From Homalodisca vitripennis (lineage: Eukaryota; Arthropoda; Insecta; Hemiptera; Cicadellidae): a DNA stretch of 64,000 nt. The position numbers were made by a program, and so were the translations under genes. Shown one piece after another: positions 1 to 14,700 of this stretch (positions are counted from its first letter, which is position 1; each line of letters begins with the position of its first letter). The notes below the pieces were generated by a model. The model did not search any database, was not told where the DNA came from, and saw only the letters and a list, made by a program, of their open reading frames with translations. The DNA is taken from assembly GCF_021130785.1 (NCBI RefSeq), contig NC_060207.1, forward strand, positions 106,738,001 through 106,802,000. Direction: 5' to 3'.

Positions 1-81
1 ACATGCCTAGCGGCAGGAATGTGTAATACACGCTGCCGGCTGCCAGCAATACAATTCCGGTTTTTTTTGGGTACCCCCTCG
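1..81. mobile_element. Truncated end of a mariner-like element
   Basis: The stretch ends in TTTTGGGTACCCCCTCG followed by TA (82-83). This matches the outer end of the mariner at 10209-11550, whose right end reads TTTTTGGATACCCCTCG before TA. I infer the right-hand inverted repeat of a mariner or its short derivative, running off the left window edge. It sits directly in the intron acceptor sequence of the first duplicated exon fragment. No coding sequence is seen. Confidence 0.5.
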
Positions 82-83
82 TA

Positions 84-368
84 TGTCCAGATTTCTGATG
101 TGCCCTAACTCTCCCTCTGTGATCACTCCACCTATGGAAGGACTGATGGTGACTGGCTATGAGGAGGACAAGAACATTGGTGTGCTAGTGCTCTCTGCTA
201 TTCAGTTTCAGTTGTACTGACATATATGTCCAGATTTCCTATGTGTCCTAACTCTCCCTCTGTGATCACTCCACCTATGGAAGGACTGATGTGACTGGCT
301 ATGAGGAGGACAAGAACATTGGTGTGCTAGTGCTCTCTGCTATTCAGTTTCAGTTGTACTGACATATA
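84..368 (+). pseudogene. Two partial tandem copies of an NHA exon
   Basis: Two units, 84-226 (143 bp) and 227-368 (142 bp), repeat about 40 bp of intron 3' end and the first ~100 bp of the exon at 376-551. Each starts with TGTCCAG, the acceptor of the real exon. Both lose homology after the codons for NIGVLV and run straight into the acceptor of the next unit. Copy 1 keeps the reading frame (SPSVITPPMEGLM, then GYEEDKN) but ends in a stop. Copy 2 has a one-base deletion after GGACTGATG that shifts the frame. They look like unequal-exchange or slippage products and are unlikely to be used. Confidence 0.75.
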
Positions 369-375
369 TGTCCAG

Positions 376-551
376 ATTTCTGATGTGCCCTAACTCTCCC
401 TCTGTGATCACTCCACCTATGGAGGGACTGATGATGGCCGGCTATGGGGAGGACAAGAACATTGGTGTACTGGTGTGTGGAGCAGCCGGGCTAGATGTGG
501 CATTCTCCGTCTCTGTATTTGACATCTGCATATCCCTTCTCTTCCAAAAAA
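376..551 (+). CDS. NHA exon a (ion-site helix region)
   Basis: The acceptor is TGTCCAG at 369-375 and the donor is GTAATT at 552. The exon enters with one base of a split codon and leaves with one. It encodes 58 codons from FLMCPNSPS to SLLFQK. It aligns with the SPAVVVP...GYG...FDD region of SLC9B proteins but has a single Asp (GLDVAF). Confidence 0.85.
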
Positions 552-2648
552 GTAATTATCTTGTCGTTTAGTCCCACTTTCTATCAATTCAGATGCCCTG
601 AAATTTGGATGATGTGAGAGATTGCGGATTCCTTAAATTGGGTACGTGTCTGTGTCCAATTATAATAGACTTTACCAGAAAAGAATATGCAAGGATTTTT
701 CTTTGGTAACCTAATTTTTATTTCCATTTTAAACATAAATTCTATAGTTCTGTTGTTTTTTTGAAACTATACAATTATTTTCTTTTATAATTCCACCTAA
801 CATTAGTTATATTTATATTGTAAAGTAGTAATATTTTTGCTATGCATGTTTCTTTAGTTTGTTGTGAGTATTTGATAATTAATTGGTGCTCCTTGTATGA
901 CTTTAATCCTAAAATAAATGTTAGTTTATAAAACATCAACTTTTGATAATAAAACACAATAGCTGGTATAAGTATGTTATCACCAAAATTAATCTTTTCA
1001 CCATTTATTTTCCAGTAAAAGGGCAATTTTATTAATTTTAAGGGTTCTTATTTTGGCAAAATTGAATTAATGAAAATGGAAAGGGCTGGGCTTGATTCCA
1101 TAAGTTGTACAGGCCTATCCATCTATACAGAATAGCAAGGCATGAGGATGCAGGAAGTTTTTCTACAATGTAAATTTTACCTTCTCAATATTAGGAACAC
1201 ATAATAATAACACTGTGGGAAGAGTACAATACATTGAGATTTTATATTTATTGTCACTTTTTTCAATTTAGGATTTTTGTATTTAAATTAATCATTGATT
1301 ATGAGTTAATCATAACACTACACTATGAAGTTAACTAAAAGTAAAGATTAAGGTATGTTAAGATGTTTAAACCTAAGTGCCATATAATTAATGAACATAA
1401 AAAAGAATATAAATAATAAAATAATTAGAATTACTAAGGTGATAATAAAGGATAGTCAAGCAACATTATTTAATTAATATTAAGTAAGTATCATGTGGTT
1501 TAGTTCTACTTATTTATTCAGACATTCGGATATTTGGAAGATGTGAGATAGTTGTTTTCTTCAATATCGATTTTATGACTGTATCCGATTAAAGTGAACT
1601 TTATCAAATGAGACTCATTGAACCAACTTAATATGTGGTACAAAGATAGAAGGAGAAATATTTCAGAATTTTGCAGTAAATATTTAAGTTTCACAGAGTT
1701 TTAATGATCTATCTCCCAGTTTGTTTATGATGTAGCACTTAAAGAAGAGCAAAGAACGTGGTTTTAGTCACACAATTGGAAAACTGTTTTGCATATTTTG
1801 CTGATTACACAGAATTAATGGCCAAAAATAAACAAGATAACCATAATTTGTTAGTATATGTTTTGTAATGTGTAGAGACTAGTGCCACAACTACGGCTTG
1901 GCTTTAGGAGAAATGAATCTGATTGAAGAGTGCACCACACTGGGGTATCTAATAAATGTAAATTTAAATAAATTAGATAATCATAATTCAAAGAAGGTGA
2001 ATGGCTATCATACGAATATTTTAATTTTAGAGCTTTGGGGGGGGGGGTCTATCCCCTCCTTAGTTAAAACACTGGTAGAGACCGTTATACCGTTATCTCT
2101 AAAATAATAAGAATTTTGTCATTTTTTGTCTACAGAGGACTTAGACACATCACAGATGTTTCAGAAAGGAGCATATGACATCCTCATTGACCTTGGTGGT
2201 GGATTTGTGTTCGGACTCATCGCTGGACTAATGCCCATCAAAGACGATGTAAGCTAGCTAATTCACTTCAATACTACTTTCATTCTACCAAACAGTTCAG
2301 ATGTATGAATTTCAAATTCAAGTTGAACTAACGATTGATAATTTCTTACTAAAATGAATCAAAACAGTAATTGGTACAAACAGAAAATGGTGTTTTATAA
2401 TATATTAAAACAGTATTTGACTTCGCTGTGATCTGCACTAAAAAAGGAACGAGAGTAGCAGCAATATAATTACAAAAACATAAAACAATATGCTTCCACT
2501 TTGTAATATAGTCCAAGTGCACTGTATGTTTTATTAATATCTTTCTTGGTACTTAACTTACAAACCTAGCAAACCAATAATAAACAGTAACGACAAAAAT
2601 AAGAAGAACCATCAATAAAACTAAACAATAACAATAATAATATATAAA

Positions 2649-2716
<68 letters not shown>

Positions 2717-5700
2717 CAATTATTAAACAGAGAATCTGTTAGGGTAATGCAGCAAAATCTCTTCAACACATTCTTTTATAATCACTGAAATTATATTAAA
2801 AAAACACATCAATATTTGAGTAACATAAATCATATAGCTTCATCATGGAATTAAAAGGAGATAAATAAACCAATGAGATGATTTATCCTCATTCCTGAAC
2901 CTTGCCTTGGTCATGTGTTTCAGGTATTGGCTGTGTGGAAAAGAATGTTTGCAGTAATAGCCAGTGGTATGATTGCCATAGCATCAGGACCTAAGGTGGG
3001 CCTTCCAGGAACAGGACCTCTCTCTTGTATTGTCTCTAGCTTTGTTGCAGCTATGTTGTGGAAAATGCAAGTCCCTCTTCAATCCAAGGTGATTATCTTT
3101 ATATTTTAAAATTCTATCATGTAATTTGTAACTACTAGCATGCAATCTTAGTAAAACGTTTAACTTAGTACAAATGTCAAAGATCCATTTATCATTGTGG
3201 GATGATAATGTTTAATTTACATATTAAAATGCTTATAGTATGCTTAATGAATTGTTTCATAGATATTTGGGGTAATTTCTTTGCATACAGTCAAAGCTGA
3301 TCTCAGCTTGTGTGAAACACTTTAATTTGATACCTATCTTGTAATCCCCTTCTCACCAACTACATTTAGTATTATACAAGTATACCAGGTAAATACAGTA
3401 TGAAACATAGAAAACATTGTATAAATAAAATAATGCTGAACTATTAAATAAAATTGAAATAAAGATTATTCCATTAATATATTAAACATACTTACTCACT
3501 GGCATATTTTTTTCCAGTTTAATGTTCTATTTATATAATTCGTGTGATTTTCAGTCGTAAATGAATATCATAGACATAAAGTCTTACATGAAACATAGAC
3601 CACTACGCAAACTCAAGATTCACGATTAGCCAATACTTGGGATCAGGGGCGCACCGGCGGGACCTGTCTCCCCCAAGAGCATTTTATTTCAAAATAATTG
3701 TTGGCCTAATAGACTGTTTTTGACTAAAAATAACATTTATGGTGAAACTTAGAAATCAATCATAATAGAATATATAAATTCAAACTTTACAATTGTAAAA
3801 ATTGTGAGTGTGGCTAATTAAAATATCATTTTGATCATTTGTTTTTATTCTGGAGTTTTTAAATACTCGTATGATTGCTTTTGTCTTCAAGGAATTTACT
3901 TTTAGTAGATTTGTTATAAAAATATTTTACCATCAAGTCTAGGTCGAGCTGCATATTTCTCATAGCTATATTAATATATTTATGTATTATGTCAGACATA
4001 TTGTTATCTTCATATTGGAGTACTTTATTGTTAAATTTTAGACTAGCTAAATCATTCACATATATATTTTGAAGAGCAGAGGTGAGAGATTACTGCCCTA
4101 TATTAATCTGTTTTCTTGATCATATTCAATACTCAAATTACTACCTCTTGTTACCATTATTTTTCTATCCCTGAAATAGTCCTTTAATAAGACCGTGAAA
4201 TTTCCACCGACTCCTATTTTAAAAATATTTTCTATAATTATTGTATAATCTACCAAGGCATAAGACATAAGAATTAATCTGTATTCTTGATCATATTCAC
4301 TACTCAAATTACTACCTCTAGTTATCATTATTTTTCTATCCCTAAAATAGTCCTTTAAATCAGTTGCAACTGCAGATACAAATTTATTTCCACTCAGAGC
4401 CCAGTTTATGTCATTGCCAATAAATCCATATTGAGCACTATGAATGATATTATCGTGGTTTACTGAAAATGTAATGACCATTAATGAAAGAGTGGTTTAC
4501 AAAATTACATGCTCAAGATCATGACTAAGAGCTCCATAACATAACCAATGCCGAATTGTATGGACCACCCGGTCAAGAATTAAAGTTAAGGTAGTCATTT
4601 TGATAACAACTTTATTTTCATACTGTTCTGAAATTACATACTCAATTGCAGTACACATCATTAAACTATACCATTTACCATTATATTAGTAGTTTTATTT
4701 ATAAATACTCTCTTGATTAATATTTTACAATTCATTTGAAAATATGAGTATTGTATTTAATACAGAGCCCGGTGCGGCCACACTAGTTACATCTGCAGAA
4801 AGCTGGCCCTGCATACCGTAATTTATGGAATCACTTATTTATAATATGAAATGAATGTTATTTTTACCCAGATGAGGGTGGTTGACATCATCCAAACTTC
4901 CTGGGTTGTGCTGTGTCCAATGGTGTTTGCTTTCACGGGCTCAGATGTTGACATCTCTATGCTGGACTTGAAGACTATTCAGTGGATGGTTGCCATAGTT
5001 CTACTTTCTATTTGTGTAAGTTCTCTGGTAGTAAGTACGTAGAATCCTCAATGTTTTTGTTGGACTGAGCAAGGGTAAGATGCGGAACAGTCTTGCCTGA
5101 ACATGTTATGGAATATTTTATTCTAGTGATTGCTGGATTAAGGCAGAAACTTCCAATCCCAAAGTTCTCTTTTATAAATCAGCCCTGAAATAATAATAAT
5201 TTGCAATTGTTTTATCAGGGAATCATAAGTAATAGGTTTATGGAACCTGTGTCATGACTTTCAAGGTTTTCCAGTTTAAACCACATTAAAAGATTGGAAA
5301 TACAATTCAAATTTTGAAACATTTCAGCATCACTATTTAGAGCCATTTTCAGGCGAGAAATCTTGTACCAAAACAATGCCTCCATATTGGAGCAGGTATA
5401 TTTTAAGATTTGAATTGTATTATTAATGTTTTTACATATTTTGAACTGGAAAACCTTGTTTGTTTTATGAGAGATTTCGGATTCTTAAGTGACTACTTCC
5501 CACAAATTTCCCTTATCTGATCCCATTCATCTTCCTATAGTTTCTGATGTGTATAAAGAAACAAAATAAAGTAACTGTATATTCTTCTTGAATTTATTAA
5601 AATTTCTGCAAAACAGATTACAACAGCCTGCTACAGCCAATACAGCATTACTATAACCTGTTTTGAGACTAGGGTATCTATCCAAAAAGTACAATCACAA

Positions 5701-8700
5701 GAGGTAACGTAGAAGATTTATTCTCAAAAATTTTTTTAATGGACATTATCTCAAAGAGTTAGGTTTAATGATTATTGGAGGAGGTAATTACTTTGAAGGT
5801 GTACATATGGTTTCTCATTCAATATCTTAGTGATATCATGTTTAATGTGTTCAAAAGTGTTTACTCACTGGGCTTTGTTGAGGAAACAGCTCAGGACCTG
5901 AAAGGAACTGTTATTTCCTTTGTTCTCCTATGGGTTTTGAAGCTCTCTTTTGGTTGAACCTTGATGTCCTACCTACGTCATCATAAACATTGTCATTGAA
6001 ATGTAGTATGTCTGATGTAGTTTATTGTAGCTATCCATTGTTTCTTGTGTCACCTAGTTCAGTAGTTCCAAAATAAAAGACATACAGTACACATGCAGAG
6101 TATTGTAGCAGTGGTGTAATCACATTCCTCCACATTTATTGGAACAAACAAATACTTATTTTGATTTAATATCTTTAAGAAAAAGTTAGTAAGAAGAGAA
6201 GACCCTTTTGAAACCCAATACATAATTATTGTTTTATTGTGAATAATAATAATATTCCTTTGATGTATAAATTGACATGAGGTAACTCATTAAAAAAACT
6301 AGTGTGCTTATAAATTACGATCACAATTTTAAGCAATTGGCTAGTAATTTTAACTTCTAAGTTTTATACAATGAGCTGCAAGTACTGTATCTGCTTTTTC
6401 TATTCATTCTAAATTTAGCTTACTTTGTATATCTTGACCGCATTAGTAATATTCTAGCTCTACATATGTTTTGTTATTGGTGAATATGTAATGTTTAAAA
6501 GATGCTGAAGTACTTTATCTCAACACAGAGACAAGCAGTCAGCTGTGATCTTTCTTTAATTTTTTTCTTAGTTAAATTAGATTTACATTACACATATGCA
6601 CTTTTAAAACATAAAGGGTGATTTTTTTATTGGTGTGGTTTTTAAGTTGGCACCACTATTAAACACAACAATTAAATTTGAATAAAACAGTTGATCTTTG
6701 TTTATTATCTTATGTCATTTTGATATTTGTATTGTCTAGTGCGTATTATTGTATAGTAACCATGAACAGACTTACAAAAGAAGAGCGTTTGCGAATAGTG
6801 CAAATTTATTTTGAAAACCGCAGTTCAGTTCGGGCAACTTACCGAGCTCTTCGTCCGATTTACGGACCTCATAATCGTCCATCAGAGTCAGGTGTTCGAG
6901 CTTTGGTTAATCGTTTTCGTAATACCCACACTCTTGTTGACAAGCATCGGCAGAGACGCTGCACAGTAAGGACCGAAGAGGCTGTTGATGCTGTTGCTCA
7001 TAGTGTTGAAGAGGATCCAAGTGTGTCGATTCGTCATCGTGCGCAGCAATTAGCGATGTGCTACTCAACTCTATGGAATATTTTACGGAAGGATCTACGC
7101 CTATATCCATACAAGATTCAGTTGGTGCAAGAACTGAAACGATTAGACTATCGCAAGCGTCTTGATTTCGTTGAATGGGCTCAACATAAGATAACACGTG
7201 ACCCAGCTTTCGCAGGCAAGATTTTTTTCAGTGATGAGGCTCATTTCTGGTTATGCGGCTTTGTCAACAAACAGAATTGTCGGATTTGGAGTGATGAAAA
7301 CCCGAAAGAATTTGTTGATATGCCCCTTCATCCACAAAAACTTACCGTTTGGTGCGCCATTTGGGCAGGTGGTGTTATTGGCCCTTATTTTTTTAAAGAC
7401 AATGCTGGCCAGACTGTTACGGTAAATGGTCAATGCTATCGGGCAATGTTACGGAACTTTTTCTTTCCTCAGCTAAACGAACTTGAAGTGGATTTAGAAA
7501 ATGTCTGGTTCCAACAAGACGGCGCGACGTGCCACACGGCAAACGACACAATTGGCCTCTTGGCAGAAACATTTGGTGAACGTATCATCTCATTTAGAGG
7601 TAGTGTCAACTGGCCCCCACGGTCGTGTGATATCACGCCAACAGACTACTTTCTGTGGGGATATGTTAAGTCTCAAGTATACGCTGACAAGCCACAAACT
7701 TTAAATGACTTGGAAGCTAACATTCGTCGAGTTATTGGTGGAATTCAACCACAGCTGCTGGAAAGAGTATTCGAAAATTGGACTTCTCGATTCGGCTTTC
7801 TACGCGAACGAAATGGAGCCCATATGCCAGAAATCATTTTTAAACGTTAATGTCATGACACTGTAGTTCAAATAAATGCATTTTTAAATGCAGGTTGTTT
7901 TTCATTTTTTAATTTAGTTTTAAAAACCACACCAATAAAAAAATCACCCTTTATTATGAAATTTTTCAACTGAATTCAATTTACAAAAAAAACATGAACA
8001 CTGAAAATTAATAATTTAATCGGTTTAATAATTAATGAATTCCATTAATTATATGATGACTTCTCATATTTACTGAATTTAAATGTATTTTATTTTTAAG
8101 GAGCCTCAATTATTTTATAATAATGTACAAATGTAATAATTTGGAAATAAATTTGATTCAATGATTTATTTAATATAAAAACTTAGTGATTGACTTTAAC
8201 TATGTTGTCAATTATGCATAATGTTTGTAACAAATAAGAAAAACTAATTCATTTAAGAATGTAAATTAAAAATAGTTTAATGAAAAGATTATGTAGCAAA
8301 TGTGTAGAAACATTCATTAGTTACTAAACATTCTAATATGATATTAGCTTCAAAGTTTATAATTTTATTCCTAATTTGTAAAATATTTTCAAGATAGGGC
8401 CTTGGATATTTGTTTACTTGGGAAAAATATTCTGTGCATCTAAAACCCTCTGGTATTTGCTGTTTACCAGCATTGGGATGCTGTGTTTGCAGGTAAGACT
8501 CCTTGGTTGTTGTCTGGTCTTGTGTAGTGGTGAATTAAACTGGAAGGAAATACTCTTCATTGGCCTTATCTTCCAAGGAAAAGCTACAAATCAGGTTTGT
8601 GTTGCTATTATCAAATAGTTTGAAACAGATGGATTTGATGAATTAAAGGTATAACATTCTGTAAATAGAATTCTCATGAACATTTGTAGGTTTAAACATG

Positions 8701-11700
8701 TTATGCAGGAAAAAGTAGTTTAATATTACTCTAAAGATTATAGAAAGCAGTAAATTATTTACCACAATGACTGCCATCGAGAGTATTTTGTTGTCTGAGT
8801 CTTATAGTTTCAAAATCAGATAGACCATTTTTCTATTTTCACCAAACACATAAAACAAATTCATTATTTGTTGTATATTTCTTTACAAGCTGATACAGGA
8901 TAGACACTGGATTACGCTAAGTTTCAATTCTTTATATGTAACAATTTTAAAGAAAATTATTTTTTTAATTTTCAATATATTTTATTGTGCAACAGAACCT
9001 TGTTTTTGGTTTTGTAAAAAGCCTTTATTGTTGTTTTCATCAAAGCCAAATGTATCTCACTTTCAAATTTATTGTATTTTTTTATATGTGTGAAAAGAGG
9101 TTCTTTTCAAGTGTATTTAGCTATTTTTCTAATCAGAGAATGATATTATCTTTGTTACTCATTTATCTAAATTTACGCATTAATAATTAACTCAATAATC
9201 TAACTTGAACATGTTACTGAGTTTTAAAATGTACTTTTAATTTATTTTGTGAGCTAATTGTACTTGTGCCCATTTAATCTTATTCCTATAAAGTCTTAAA
9301 AGATTTTTACAATTCTTTTACCTTATTTTTAATTGTAAAATTATACAAAATGTTTCATTCAATAGATATGATTAGTACGCATAAACTTATAGCTTTTTAA
9401 TATTTTATCAGTTATTTATAAACATTCAGAAAAAGCAATAGGATTTAGGACATTTCCCATAGTTTAAGCCATGGGCCATTTACCAAAGATTTTTGGTCCC
9501 AGATACAGAGCATTTCTCCCTCTATTGGCCTAACCATGGAGGTAGAAGTCCAAAACAAACTCCTTTCTGGATGTGTGTGTGTAGTAAGAGCCCTATCTCA
9601 ATTTTCAATCAAACCATCACAAAACTGTCAAAGGAGTCACATACTCTTTGTTTGAAAGAGCTTTGAAGAGCTTGTGTTCAGACAAAAATCGATTAAAAGA
9701 AGAAATCAAAAACATTGTTTCCTAGTTTTGAGGTATAGTCAATACCAACTAGAATATGAGATCAGAGTTTCAGAGTATCATAAATGGCCAACCTGTATTC
9801 TTATATTTGGCACTTGGACAGAAGTTTCTGAGAATAGCTTGTTATTATCACTACAGCTGTTGAACGTTATCAATACATATTTTGAAAACAGTCCCTGGTA
9901 AATAAAAATACACAATATACAATTATTGATATTGAGCAACAGATGGTTTCTGAGTACATGTGTATGCACAACAGAGAAGAATAAATATGTACTTAGCATT
10001 AACAAAGAGTATAACTTCTTTCAAGAAAGCTATATCTTATCATGGTGATAAAGACAGAATACACTGTAACTATTATGAAATGTCAATACATAGAGGATGT
10101 CATTGGAAAAGTTTCAATTACTCAATATCTCTACATTTAATGAAATTTTGTTACTCTACCTTACATAAAATCATGTTATTAACTACTTTTTAAGGATGTG
10201 CCTAGTTATTAGGGTATCCAAAAAGTAAGTTTCCCTGTTCTGTAAAAAGACGCGTACGTAACACAGCGTGCAGCTGTGGGCGGGGATATGTAGCGCGGTT
10301 CGGTTGGCAACAGGTGCGCCGGTCACTGGCCCATTGTCACGCTTCTCAGTCAGTTGCTGCCCAAACATCATGGAGACTCCACTGCGTTCTGCCGCCAGTT
10401 GCGAAGTCCGTAGTGTTATTCGTTTCTTGACCGCCAAAAACGAAACTGCCGTTGAAATTCATCGTCAGTTGTGTCAAGTGTATGGTGAACATGTTATGTC
10501 CGTTCAGATGGTCTGTCGTTGGCGTGCAATGTTTTTGGAAGGAAGAGAAAATGTTCATGACGATGAGCGTAGTGGCCGACCGGCCAATTCTCGGCAACCT
10601 GACGTCATTAATGCTGTACGAGCAGTTATTGACAATGATAAGCGAGTGACTCTCGATGAAATTATGGATAAACTGCCGTCAAGTGTTGAAGTTAGCCGGT
10701 CATCTGTGCACAATATCATGACAGAAGATCTTCAGCTTGCAAAAGTGTGTGCAAGATGGGTGCCTCGCTTATTGAGCAATGCCCATAAACAACAACGAAT
10801 GGCTGCTGCCCAGTCTTTCTTGCGATTGTTTGACGATGAAGATGAAAACCTTTTCAGTAGAATAGTCACTGGTGATGAAACATGGATTCACCACTCAACT
10901 CCAGAGACCAAACGCCAGAGTATGGTGTGGCAAAAAAAGGAGAGGCAGCTCCTCAAAAAGCCAAAGTTTTTGAGTCGGCAGGAAAGGTAATGGCTACAGT
11001 TTTTTGGGACTGCCGTGGAGTATTATTGATTGACTATCTTCCTCGTGGCGAAACCATAAATGCAGAAAGGTATTGTGAAGTTCTCACCAGACTTCGGCGG
11101 GCAATACAGAATAAACGGCGCGGACTTTTGTCGCGCACGGTTCTGCTTATTCAAGATAACGCCCGACCACACGCTGCTCGTGCAACAATGGAACTTTTGA
11201 GGAAATTTAAGTGGGATGTTTTTGGTCATCCTCCATACTCACCAGATCTTGCGCCTAGCGATTTTCATCTGTTTCCGGAGCTGAAAAGACACCTTGGCGG
11301 TCGGCGATTTGCCACCAGCGATGACCTTCAAAATGAGGTGGATACTTGGCTTAAAAATTTGGCGGGTGAATTTTGTGATGCTGGAATAAAAAAACTACTT
11401 CCTAGATACCAAGAGTGCTTAGAAAGGGATGGTAACTATGTAGAAAAATAAGGTATGATGTAAAAAGTTGAATAAATGTGTTTCAGTTATTTTTTGAGTC
11501 TTTTTAACTTTTTCATAATTAATGGAAACTTACTTTTTGGATACCCCTCGTAACAAGGAACACAACCAAAGATCATAATAAAAATAATTAGTTCAAATTC
11601 TTTTAAGTGCCTGCAACAAAATTTTTTTCAATATTGCTAAAATTATTTCATGAATTATTGATAATTAATAATGACTGCTGACAATCAGTTTTACGCCATT

Positions 11701-14700
11701 ATCAGTGAAACTATCAAATGCCTTATCACTATGAAGATGACGAACTTGGAACTGGTAAGCTGGGCTTTGGACCCCAGCTTTTTTTATAGAATATATCTTT
11801 TTAAATTAAATTATAATATCTTATAGTTCTCTCAGACATTTCTGATAATTCACACCCTCTATAATTTTATTCTGTTACATTGTCATTAGGACTATAACAA
11901 GAAGTGCTAGCATTGATAGCCTCACTAAAATCTAAGCTATCATGTGGAGTCATGAAATTTCATCTAAAGCTGTAAAATACTGTGCTAAAGAACTAGATGT
12001 TCCACTCTTTAGTATAGTAAACAAATACTTCAGACTGGGTCAGTTCCTCTCAGCTTTAAAATAGCAAAAATATATCCAAAACAAAAAAGGCTCATGCACA
12101 ATACAAGAAAATTACCTGCCTATTTCATTAATAATTATATTAATTAATAATTAATTAATATCAATGTTCTCAAAAATAATAGAGAAGGTTCCATTGTCAA
12201 GAATGCTAAATCACTTGGAAAGACATGATCCATTGTAAAAGTTCAACATGGTTTCCTCAAACAAAGGTCCACCACTACTGCTCCAACTAGCGTAATTGAA
12301 CACATTAATCCATGCGTATTGAGCATGGATTAAATTAAAGTGAACTGAACATGACAAACCTACTTCATTACACTCTGCTCAATTTATCAGAACAGACCAT
12401 AAAATACAATATACGCTAAAGACTGTCTAGCTGAAAACATTGTTCCCATTGATATATTTAAAGAGTGCAAGGAACTAAACTTAGAGGCATCAATGATACA
12501 AATAAGCAATACAAACAGCAATTTATACTTGCTTGGACTGTATAGACAGCCAAAGGCTAACTTAGATGAAGCTCTGGAAAGACTTTCTACAATTATAGAA
12601 GTAACAACAGCCTAAAAGTGCCCACTAATCATTATGGGTGACATAAATGTTGATATTTTAAGGCCTGGCATTAACACAGCTAAATTAAATGAAACACTGG
12701 CTGCTTTTGACACTGGGAGACTCTTTCTACCTCCAACCAGAGTTACAAGTACTACTTCAACATCATTTGACTGTATGTACAAATCGTTACACAAAAGAAT
12801 TGGACATTGAGGTGATTCACAAGGCCCAAATATGCAACCTCAAAATTTCATCACCAATCACAATCCAACCAGGTCAGGTCATTCAACACTTCCGTGTAGA
12901 AAATCTCCAACACCTAAAGTACCTCCTAGCAGACAATCGCTGGCTCAAAATCCATAATGCTACAAATGTTGACCAAGCCTACAACATTTTTACAACTCAT
13001 TCTATGCTAGTATAAAGATAGCCTGCCCAAAAAAGAAAAAATACAGAAAAAAGAAAAACTCAAATGTGTATGTCAATAAAGAGGCGCTTTTGCTAAAGCA
13101 AGCCTATCTGCAAACTCACACTAAATTTGAACTGACGGGAGATATTGAAGACAAAGCAATCTGCACTAATGCAAAGAAAAGTATGACCTAAAATTAAAAT
13201 CCCTGCAAAAACAAGCTACTATAGAATACATTGAAACATCCCAAAATAAATCAAAAGCTATGTGCGCTATGATAAATAAAGAAAGAAACAAACAAGGACA
13301 AAGAGAGCCTGAGATTCATCTAAATGTGAATGGAAAGTTACTGAAAGACCCACTTAAAGTAGCAGAATAACTAAATAACTAGTTCATATGCGCTGCTGTT
13401 GGAGCACTAGCTATAGGCAATGTTACAAGAGTTTCCACAGCCAACCCAGTCATATTCAGATGAAACCGATATCTTTTAGAACTATCATTCACCAATCCAG
13501 AAGAAATATTAAAAATAATTCAGTCAATTAAACCAAAGTGGTCTGTAGGACTGGATGAGGTTTCTCTACAATTTGTAAAAATGTGCTCCAAAGAACTCAT
13601 AGCTCTGTTAACAAGGATTATTAATAAATCATTTAAAGAAGGATTATTCCCAAGTGATCTAAAATGTCTACCCTAAATACAAAAAAGGCTCATTAACAGA
13701 TCCAACATATTATAAACCCATATCTCTAGCCTCCACCTGCTCTAAGGTAATTTTGAAAAAGTGGTGCTTGCAAGATTAATACAACACCTAGAGGATAACA
13801 GCCTGTTAACAGACAAATAGCATGGATTTGTAAAAGGCAAATCAACCATAACAGCAATAATCAGCCGCATGGAAAATGTAATTGATCAGCTTGAAAAAAA
13901 AACTAGTTACAGGAATACTACTTGACTTCAGCAAGGCGTATGATTCCCTAGGGCACGATCTCATCCTCCTGAAACTTGAGATATTAGGCATAAATGGAGC
14001 AGCAAAATCTTGGTATCAATAAATTACTCTATAAAATGACAAATAAAGAAATTGATTGATATTATAGACCATCTAGAAGCACGCAGGTATGTGGCAGCAA
14101 TTTTACTAGATTAAAGAAAGACATTTGACTGCCTAGGCCATAACCTTATTTTGAGGAAATAGAGAACTCTATGCTAGAAATAGAGGGACTAACTAAAGAC
14201 TGAGTGGCCATTTACTGGAAAGGACGTAAAAAATAGTAAAAATTCACCAAAACACATATGTCTACATAACTCTCGGTCAATAGAAAAGTGCCTAAGGGCT
14301 CTATACCAGGTCCCTTCTTTTTCATACTGTTCACCAAAGATTTCGACAGTTTTATCAGGGATGGAGATATAGAAACTATAATGTATGCATGTGATACAAT
14401 ATCTTCTGTTTACACAGTGTTGTGTTTATTATTATTATATCGCTAGATATAATAATGTTAACAAGATGTTGGTTGTGGGCGGAGGGGTGAGTCAGTGACG
14501 GGTTTGATTTTGTACTTATTGATAAACAGCGTAACAAAGCTGATAGTGTTGTTGTTTACTACATCGCAGATTTATTTCAGTGATACTTGTGTGCATAAAA
14601 CTCAAATTTTTGTATAAATTTGTTTGTCTCGTAGCCCTCTACCATATGTTTGACTCGACGTTTTTAACTATTGAATAAGGATGAAATAATTAATTTGGCT

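Noticed and set aside
2566..2769. Minus-strand frame with IYIYIY repeats
   Set aside because: Translation of the (AT)n tract.
5775..5957. 60-codon hydrophobic frame in the NHA intron
   Set aside because: No conserved motif; it is not needed to join NHA exons d and e, which already match in phase and family order.
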